Assembly (NCBI GenBank): GCA_021151805.1
Contig: JAGKWN010000028.1
Coordinates: 1 to 40,942, forward strand
Length of the DNA: 40,942 bases
DNA from: Cytophagaceae bacterium
GTDB taxonomy: Bacteria; Bacteroidota; Bacteroidia; Cytophagales; Cytophagaceae
Reading direction: 5' to 3'
Shown here: positions 35,748 to 40,942 of the stretch, in pieces
How the letters are laid out: each line of letters opens with the position of its first letter
Numbering within the stretch: position 1 is the first letter of the stretch
Program-made: the position numbers and the translations under genes
Notes under the pieces: generated by a model
What the model was told of the DNA's origin: nothing
Database searches by the model: none
The model's input: the letters and a program-made list of their open reading frames with translations, nothing else

Positions 35748-35803
35748 AAAGGTATGATAAAGGTGGAACAGAGGTGGGAAAGAGGTGGGACAAAGGTGGG
35801 ACA
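35748..35803 (+). repeat. 11-bp tandem repeat, five units
   Basis: GGT recurs at 35751, 35762, 35773, 35784 and 35795, exactly 11 bp apart. The best units read AGAGGTGGGAC or AAAGGTGGGAC. Like the array at 1241-1292 it has five copies and a GGTG core. It lies about 160 bp upstream of the DUF6266 start. Confidence 0.75.
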
Positions 35804-35962
35804 ACCATAGCAGATATTACCTTCATCCCTTACTTTTATTAACATCTGATAAGGCATTTATGAACCTTTGTTATTAAATGCGCTGTTTACAGTTTTTTTA
35901 TCTGCGTTCATTTTTGATTGATGAAACTGAAATATACTTTCACAAAAAAATTCAATCAGTTT

Positions 35963-36760
35963 ATGGCTATACTAAAAGGAATCATTGATTTAGAAGGTAC
36001 TTTGGGAGATATTACCGTGTACACGGTTAACGGAAAGCGAATCGTGAGGCAGAAAGGCGGCGTGGATAAAAAGAAAATCATGCGGGGGAAAAACTATGTG
36101 CGTACGCGTGAAAACATGTCGGAGTTTGGCGGTGCAGTAGCAGCCGCTAAGGTGCTGCGTCAATCTATTCTTTCCATTGCGCGGGGATTTATTGACAGCA
36201 ACTTTACGGGCAGGCAGCAGGGAAAATACAGGGATATGATTTCCACCGCGCAGGGTCTGCGCGGGCAACGGATTTTCAGGCCTCTGGAACACTCGGAGGC
36301 GCTGCTGGCAATACCATTTAATCCGAAACTGCATCTGGATAGTATACTTCGCCTGCGGCCTGTAATAACAGCCAATGCAGGGCGTACTGCCGCTACGCTG
36401 TCACTGCCGGGCTTTAATCCAAAAACAGATGTATTCCGGGAGCCTGGCGCTACGCATGTGGAATTGATCTATATCGTCGTTATTCAACCTGGTTTTGCAT
36501 ACGATGTACACTCAAAATGCTATAAACGCATGGACGAGTTGAGTCAGCATTATATGCAAACGATCTCTTCCGGATTGATCCCGCTCACAACCGATGAGGC
36601 ATCAGACATATCATTGCCTGCACCCGCTTTCAATATCCCTGCACTGCACAAAGATAGCGCATTGATATCGATACTTGGCGTTCGCTATCACCAGCAGATC
36701 GGTTTTAAAACATATCCGCTGGAAACCGGCCGTGTAATGGGAATTGTGGGATGTCAGTAG
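35963..36760 (+). CDS. DUF6266 family protein, unknown function
   Basis: About 265 residues. The open frame extends to an ATG at 35918, but the family-typical start M-AILKGIIDLEGTLGDITVY lies at 35963. Members of DUF6266 in Bacteroidota begin with a similar hydrophobic-Gly stretch, a DITVYTVNGKRIVRQK-like strand region, and R-x-R-rich segments (RGKNYVRTRENMSEFGGAVAAAKVLRQS). Ours matches that pattern. No signal peptide or enzyme motif is seen. The gene appears richer in G+C than its neighbours, and repeat arrays flank it on both sides. Its stop codon TAG (36758-36760) lies inside the first two units of a downstream heptad array. Family members are of unknown function and often multicopy in their genomes, so recent acquisition or mobility is possible. 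Confidence 0.75.
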   Translation: MAILKGIIDLEGTLGDITVYTVNGKRIVRQKGGVDKKKIMRGKNYVRTRENMSEFGGAVAAAKVLRQSILSIARGFIDSNFTGRQQGKYRDMISTAQGLRGQRIFRPLEHSEALLAIPFNPKLHLDSILRLRPVITANAGRTAATLSLPGFNPKTDVFREPGATHVELIYIVVIQPGFAYDVHSKCYKRMDELSQHYMQTISSGLIPLTTDEASDISLPAPAFNIPALHKDSALISILGVRYHQQIGFKTYPLETGRVMGIVGCQ

Positions 36761-36803
36761 ACAGTGGACAGTAGACAGTGGTCAGTGAACAGTAGACAGT
36801 ATC
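36755..36803 (+). repeat. Heptanucleotide repeat, seven CAGTRGA-like units
   Basis: Seven consecutive 7-bp units start at 36755: CAGTAGA, CAGTGGA, CAGTAGA, CAGTGGT, CAGTGAA, CAGTAGA, CAGTATC. The first unit contains the TAG stop of the DUF6266 gene. There are no spacers, so this is not a CRISPR array. Confidence 0.8.
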
Positions 36804-36843
36804 CGATAGAGAGTAACATCTCAACATAGCAGATGGCTGATCG

Positions 36844-36883
36844 GAAAAAAAGGAGTGACATCATACATCACTCCTTTTTATTT
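36844..36883 (+). terminator. Rho-independent terminator after DUF6266
   Basis: An AAAGGAGTGA / TCACTCCTTT stem with a 9-nt loop is flanked by A and T tracts, following the heptad array. Confidence 0.85.
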
Positions 36884-36923
36884 TTACTTATACCTTTAAT
36901 TATTTCAATTCCCAGGTTGAAAA

Positions 36924-36943
36924 TATACGCTTTGGAGCGTATA
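36924..36943. promoter_or_regulatory. Operator-like inverted repeat upstream of the sensor gene
   Basis: TATACGCT (36924-36931) and AGCGTATA (36936-36943) are perfect 8-bp inverted repeats around TTGG. No T tract follows on either side. It lies about 90 bp upstream of the next gene's start and could be an operator or a 5'-UTR hairpin. Confidence 0.35.
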
Positions 36944-37029
36944 GGATAACCATTGCAAATATCCTTATTTAATGCTGATATTTTGCGCTACGGTACCAAT
37001 CCGTATCTATACTATTTACTCCTAAAGCT

Positions 37030-40000
37030 ATGTTTCTTTCCATTCTTTCATTCCGGAAAATTGTAATCATTTTATTCAGCGTTTTATTATTAAGTATCCT
37101 GATCTGTACATACTTATTAAAAGTTGTACCTGACAAGGAAAAAGAACTTAACACCAGAGGTTTCCGAATTCTTGGCAGAATAGAATCCAATTTTTTTGAC
37201 AAGAAGCTGGGTTATTTGAATATGGTGGATTATTGTTTCAGTAAAAATAAAGATCTGAAACTGATCGAAGGATTAACCCGGACAAAATACTGGACCGATG
37301 AGAAATGGAAAAAAAACGGCAGCCCGCAGGTTTCATTGGATTATGATAAAAGAGAAGACAAATGGACTATATGCTTTTACAGTGATTATTATGAGAAAAA
37401 ACAGGCCAGAGATTCTACTGAAAACAATATTGTCATTGATGGCAAACCGTTATTTTATAACAGCTACGTAGACAATGTTCCTGTATACCAATGTGATTTT
37501 AAAAGTTTTATTAAGCCACTGGTTGATTACCGGAAAGATTTTTTCGAAGATTATATTGTTTTCTACAAAGACTCCATTTTATACCAGAGCGCAAAATTTG
37601 CCTTTCAGAACACCACAAAGCAGGATACTTTGTTTAATAGCCAATGCATCAAATCAGGTATGGTGCTGAATGTAACGCTATCGGGGAATGAATATAAAGC
37701 ATTTTATCAGCCTTTCAATATTTCTTCGAATACGAATATTACCATCTGTGGCCTGATTTCAAAAGAGAATTATAACCGGAATAAATTCATGCTGAATAAC
37801 TATCAGATGATGCTGATACTCGTTTGTTTTTTATTATTGATACTCATTTTTCCATTCCTTAAAATGTTCACCATTACCCGCTATGAACGGATGATGAAAA
37901 CAGATATCGGCATCATACTTCTATGCCTGCTGGGGATAAGCGCCATTCTTTCAGTATTATTTTTCCCGAAAATCCTGTTCGCGCAACATGATACTTCAGA
38001 CCAGGCCTATATTAAACAGTTAAATGATTCTATACAAACTCATTTAAAAAATGAAATAGACAACAACATATCTGAACTGAACAGGCTGGAAAAGCTTATA
38101 TCTACTGCAAACCCTGATAGTAGCAGGTTTTATGCCTGGTATTCGAATAATTATTTCAACCGTTATGCCACACATGAATATTCATTTAAAACAAAAAAAG
38201 GCAAAGACTCATTATACATCAATTTAAAAGCCGATTCTTCTTTTTATAAATTATTTAAAAGTTCAAAATCCAAAGATTTAAAAGACAGCACTTATACAGA
38301 AAACATCCTGTTTATTAATTCAACAGGGGTAATAAAAGCCAGCTGGGAATTTGAAAACATAGCCATGCCCAAAGTTGTGGTAGAAAACCGCCAGTATTTT
38401 AAAGAAATTGTAAGCCCTCATCCTACCAAATGGAAACCCTCAGATACAAAAAATAAATATTCACTGGAACCCATTTATTCTTATACAAATCAGCAAAATA
38501 CAATTGTATTCAGCAAGTCGCCCTCAAAAGAACTGAAAGACCGTTTTAATACATTAATCCGAAAAAAACTTAAAGAGAATAAGGTTAAAGAAGCTTATAC
38601 GATAAAAGACATAATACAAAAAGAAAAACATCTACCTCCTACTATACAGATTACAGAAAAGAAATCTGCGGGTACAACTCAAACCAATATTGATACCATT
38701 TGTCATTCAAAAAAGATATTTGAAACAGATTCGCACTCCTATCATCCATCTCCGGAATTGTATGACAAAAGGGATATCTTCAGTGTGCTTGGTATTGAAA
38801 CCCGTTTATTTTCTGTGAGCTCGCCTGTATTGAGTAATGAATATGGGTTCTGTATTATTGACAAAGATGGAGAAGTGTTATTTCATTCAGATAAAGAGCG
38901 TAACATACGGGAAAACTTTCTGGAAGAATGTGTAGATACAGAACAATTAAAATCTGCCATTTATAACAACACGTCTACCAGTCTTGATCTTACTTTTTAC
39001 GGTAAAAAGCACCATGCCTATATCAGCCTTCTTGATAAGGAATATCCATTACATGTTATCACCTTCATGGATTCTACTTATTACACCAATTCAATGGCCG
39101 ACATGAGCAATTTCGGATTGATCTATTTATTTACACTGATTGTTCTGCTCCTTCTGGTTGGGATCTTATGTTATCTGCTCATCATACGTACCAAATACCT
39201 GGCAAAACAAAGCTTCGATCTGCGTTTTTTAACATTCAGTTCATATAACTATGCGCTGGCCAAAAGACTTACAGGTTTTATGCTGATCAACCTGTTATTG
39301 TTCACAGCTGTTGGCTCTTTCCTGGATGGTTTCGGTCTGCTTTTCTTTATTCCACTGGCCATTCTGAATATTCCCATTTTTGGTGCGTATATTATGTATC
39401 ATTCAACCAAAAAAATCATTTATAAATATCCATTCAGAGTAAATATTTTTAAAAGATACTGTATCGTATTACAAATAACTGCCATTACCGGTACACTCAT
39501 TTTATTATTACTTGGGATCGCTATCTATAATAAAATGATTGAGCCGATAAATCTGATCATCATTTTATTATTCATACCAATTTATATTCTTGTATTCTAT
39601 CATACATTCAACAGAAAAAACCTTAGAGGCCGGGGTAAATTATTTGCAGGTTCTGTAAGTACAATTTCAGATAACATTTACCAAAGACTGCAACGTCCCT
39701 TTTCATTTTACAAAAAAAATACCGGCAGCACCTCACATGCTTACGGAATGGATATTAAAAAACAGATTACCTTGTATCCGTTCACGCTTATACTTTTTCT
39801 ATGTACAACAAGCATTGTACCGGGCTTTCTGTTGTTTAAGCAACTCAGTTCGATTGAATCCACATTAACGCAAAAGCGCCGTTATACAGAAGTGCAGGAG
39901 CACAGGAATGAACGGAACAGTTATTTCAGTAAAATACAGGACAATTCACCTCTATTAAAAAATCCTTCTATCCAATCAAAACTTTATAACAAAGGCATAT

Positions 40001-40942
40001 ATCCCATGCCCGGCATATTATCTGAATACGATGTTCAGAAAAACGAAGCTTTTTATAAATTCTATATAAAAATAATCAATTATGCCCGATCAAATTATAA
40101 TGAATACGAAGTAAAAAAAATATTCGGTTACCTTACAAATGATCAGCAAACAACGAATAAAAAGTCTGAGATGCAGGCAGATCATAAAAACTTTGCCGGA
40201 TTTTATTCCGGAAATGAAGATAACTATTTATGGCTGCTCTGCTGCCTTGCCGTTATTTATGTTGTTGTACGGTTTCTTTATAAAAAAATTACCCTGATAG
40301 AATATTTTTTCAATTCGAGGGATGGATTTGACGACCGCCATCTGATTGAATATTTTGAAAAATCAACTTCAAATTTACTGATCCTGACCCTTCCGGGCTC
40401 CGGCATTGAAGAATTGTATCTGAATAAGGATGCGTTAAAGGAAAAACAATTTGAATTAAACAACGATCTGTCAACTGACCATAAAGATCTGACGGAAATA
40501 TTTTATGAACATGATTACGAATTATACAGCAATAAAAATGAGCATCCCAATTTTGAATATTTATTGATTTTAAAATATACCGAATTCCGTGCGGATAAAT
40601 CAGAGCAGTTAGCTGACCGTATCCTATCCTTTGAAAAATATTTCAAATCAAAAAAATATAAAGTTATCTGGCTCTCTCATTCAGACCCTGCGGAGCAGGT
40701 TGAGAAACTAATCAAGAACAGCAATAAATTTTATTCCAAGGTAATCAAAGAAGGCAACTATAAAGATATTGAAGACTACTATAGCAAGAGTCATACATTT
40801 GATAAAATGTTGAAGATCCTGGATGAATTTGATAAAACCTATTTTTCGCTTACGCAATATTCGGATGATAAACCGATTAATCAATCAGAGATCAACATAA
40901 AGAAAAAATACAAGTATATCTATTCGGTCATTGATATTGAAT
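37030..40942 (+). CDS. Polytopic membrane sensor-like protein with Cache domain and degenerate P-loop-like C-terminus (3' end beyond window)
   Basis: An uninterrupted frame from ATG 37030 to the window edge (over 1300 codons, no stop seen). TM1 spans about 5-30. An extracytoplasmic region lies between TM1 and TM2 (about 35-255), and TM2-TM3 at about 258-317. A large second extracytoplasmic region (about 320-690) contains YGFCIIDKDGEVLFHSD (about 605-621) and HAYISLLDKEYPLHVITF, which resemble a Cache/PDC sensor domain. More helices occur at about 696-720, 747-790, 811-861 and 913-936, then a loop and a final helix at 1067-1084. The cytoplasmic tail has LLILTLPGSGIEELYL (near 1117), which sits like a Walker A loop but lacks GKS/T, and YLLILKYTEFRAD further on, which could be a Walker B-type strand. 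Possibly a receptor with a degenerate nucleotide-binding domain. Family not recognised. The minus-strand frame at 36969-37202 is a shadow. Confidence 0.75.
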   Translation, partial: MFLSILSFRKIVIILFSVLLLSILICTYLLKVVPDKEKELNTRGFRILGRIESNFFDKKLGYLNMVDYCFSKNKDLKLIEGLTRTKYWTDEKWKKNGSPQVSLDYDKREDKWTICFYSDYYEKKQARDSTENNIVIDGKPLFYNSYVDNVPVYQCDFKSFIKPLVDYRKDFFEDYIVFYKDSILYQSAKFAFQNTTKQDTLFNSQCIKSGMVLNVTLSGNEYKAFYQPFNISSNTNITICGLISKENYNRNKFMLNNYQMMLILVCFLLLILIFPFLKMFTITRYERMMKTDIGIILLCLLGISAILSVLFFPKILFAQHDTSDQAYIKQLNDSIQTHLKNEIDNNISELNRLEKLISTANPDSSRFYAWYSNNYFNRYATHEYSFKTKKGKDSLYINLKADSSFYKLFKSSKSKDLKDSTYTENILFINSTGVIKASWEFENIAMPKVVVENRQYFKEIVSPHPTKWKPSDTKNKYSLEPIYSYTNQQNTIVFSKSPSKELKDRFNTLIRKKLKENKVKEAYTIKDIIQKEKHLPPTIQITEKKSAGTTQTNIDTICHSKKIFETDSHSYHPSPELYDKRDIFSVLGIETRLFSVSSPVLSNEYGFCIIDKDGEVLFHSDKERNIRENFLEECVDTEQLKSAIYNNTSTSLDLTFYGKKHHAYISLLDKEYPLHVITFMDSTYYTNSMADMSNFGLIYLFTLIVLLLLVGILCYLLIIRTKYLAKQSFDLRFLTFSSYNYALAKRLTGFMLINLLLFTAVGSFLDGFGLLFFIPLAILNIPIFGAYIMYHSTKKIIYKYPFRVNIFKRYCIVLQITAITGTLILLLLGIAIYNKMIEPINLIIILLFIPIYILVFYHTFNRKNLRGRGKLFAGSVSTISDNIYQRLQRPFSFYKKNTGSTSHAYGMDIKKQITLYPFTLILFLCTTSIVPGFLLFKQLSSIESTLTQKRRYTEVQEHRNERNSYFSKIQDNSPLLKNPSIQSKLYNKGIYPMPGILSEYDVQKNEAFYKFYIKIINYARSNYNEYEVKKIFGYLTNDQQTTNKKSEMQADHKNFAGFYSGNEDNYLWLLCCLAVIYVVVRFLYKKITLIEYFFNSRDGFDDRHLIEYFEKSTSNLLILTLPGSGIEELYLNKDALKEKQFELNNDLSTDHKDLTEIFYEHDYELYSNKNEHPNFEYLLILKYTEFRADKSEQLADRILSFEKYFKSKKYKVIWLSHSDPAEQVEKLIKNSNKFYSKVIKEGNYKDIEDYYSKSHTFDKMLKILDEFDKTYFSLTQYSDDKPINQSEINIKKKYKYIYSVIDIE

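Larger units (their letters stand above)
35497..35962. other. Repeat-rich intergenic stretch before the DUF6266 gene
   Basis: Besides the heptad array, terminator and 11-bp array listed separately, this 466-bp stretch shows no coding frame. It carries the 3' end of the protease operon and the 5' region of the DUF6266 gene. A promoter for that gene would be expected near 35885-35940, but no clear match was seen. Confidence 0.5.

Noticed and set aside
36755..36803. CRISPR-like array
   Set aside because: Units are only 7 bp, contiguous, with no spacers, and no cas genes are nearby.
36969..37202. 77-codon minus-strand frame
   Set aside because: It is antisense to the 5' end of the large membrane-sensor gene and has no supporting features.

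Overview
The window looks like chromosomal DNA from a gliding or saprophytic member of the Bacteroidota (Cytophagales). It is AT-rich. It carries several lineage markers: a type IX secretion (T9SS) C-terminal sorting domain on a secreted metalloprotease, a lipoprotein-type TamA (TamL) next to TamB, a DUF6266-type protein, start sites without clear Shine-Dalgarno sequences, and a minus-strand tmRNA whose tag reads GEESYAMAA. From memory, that tag is the one reported for Cytophaga hutchinsonii; I could not check this by search.

Layout. 1-1529: possible tail of an upstream gene, a small membrane protein (minus), the tmRNA gene ssrA (minus) with its terminator, then a gene-poor stretch holding a 7-bp-period repeat and an 11-bp-period repeat. 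1530-3253: dnaX, split into two frames at a run of ten A residues, which implies programmed production of a short gamma and a long tau form. 3339-6827: a small anchored protein and a large M16 zinc peptidase. 7017-11286: a tightly overlapping three-gene operon of a secreted TPR-CHAT (caspase-like) protein, a small outer-membrane barrel candidate and a lipoprotein with an apparent internal duplication. 11407-12495 (minus): AI-2E-family permease. 12758-13990: NADP-type isocitrate dehydrogenase. 14106-15873: overlapping polysaccharide deacetylase and methyltransferase genes. 15880-16067: a small MITE-like inverted-repeat element. 16082-16888: HAD (Cof-type) phosphatase. 17072-24325: tamB-tamL pair for outer-membrane assembly. 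24414-28679 (minus): a second, much larger secreted TPR-CHAT protein. 28775-31073 (minus): a pglC-pglD-pglE-like sugar module. 31161-35496: ispE, a small secreted protein and an M4 thermolysin-like protease with a T9SS sorting domain, joined by ATGA overlaps. 35533-36803: a repeat-rich island around a DUF6266 gene. 37030-end: an unfinished open frame of more than 1300 codons for a polytopic membrane protein with a Cache-type sensor domain and a C-terminal domain resembling a degenerate P-loop.

How the genes fit together. Much of the window concerns the cell envelope: TamB/TamL assembly, glycan or lipid-linked sugar synthesis, M16 and M4 proteases, and two exported CHAT proteins. The TPR-CHAT / barrel / lipoprotein operon is the best candidate for an undescribed system. 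The paired His-Cys dyads and the near-identical CHAT C-termini of the two proteins suggest active envelope peptidases, with the barrel and lipoprotein as partners or substrates. The other notable themes are the dnaX slippery site and a set of intergenic repeats with exact 7-bp or 11-bp periods.
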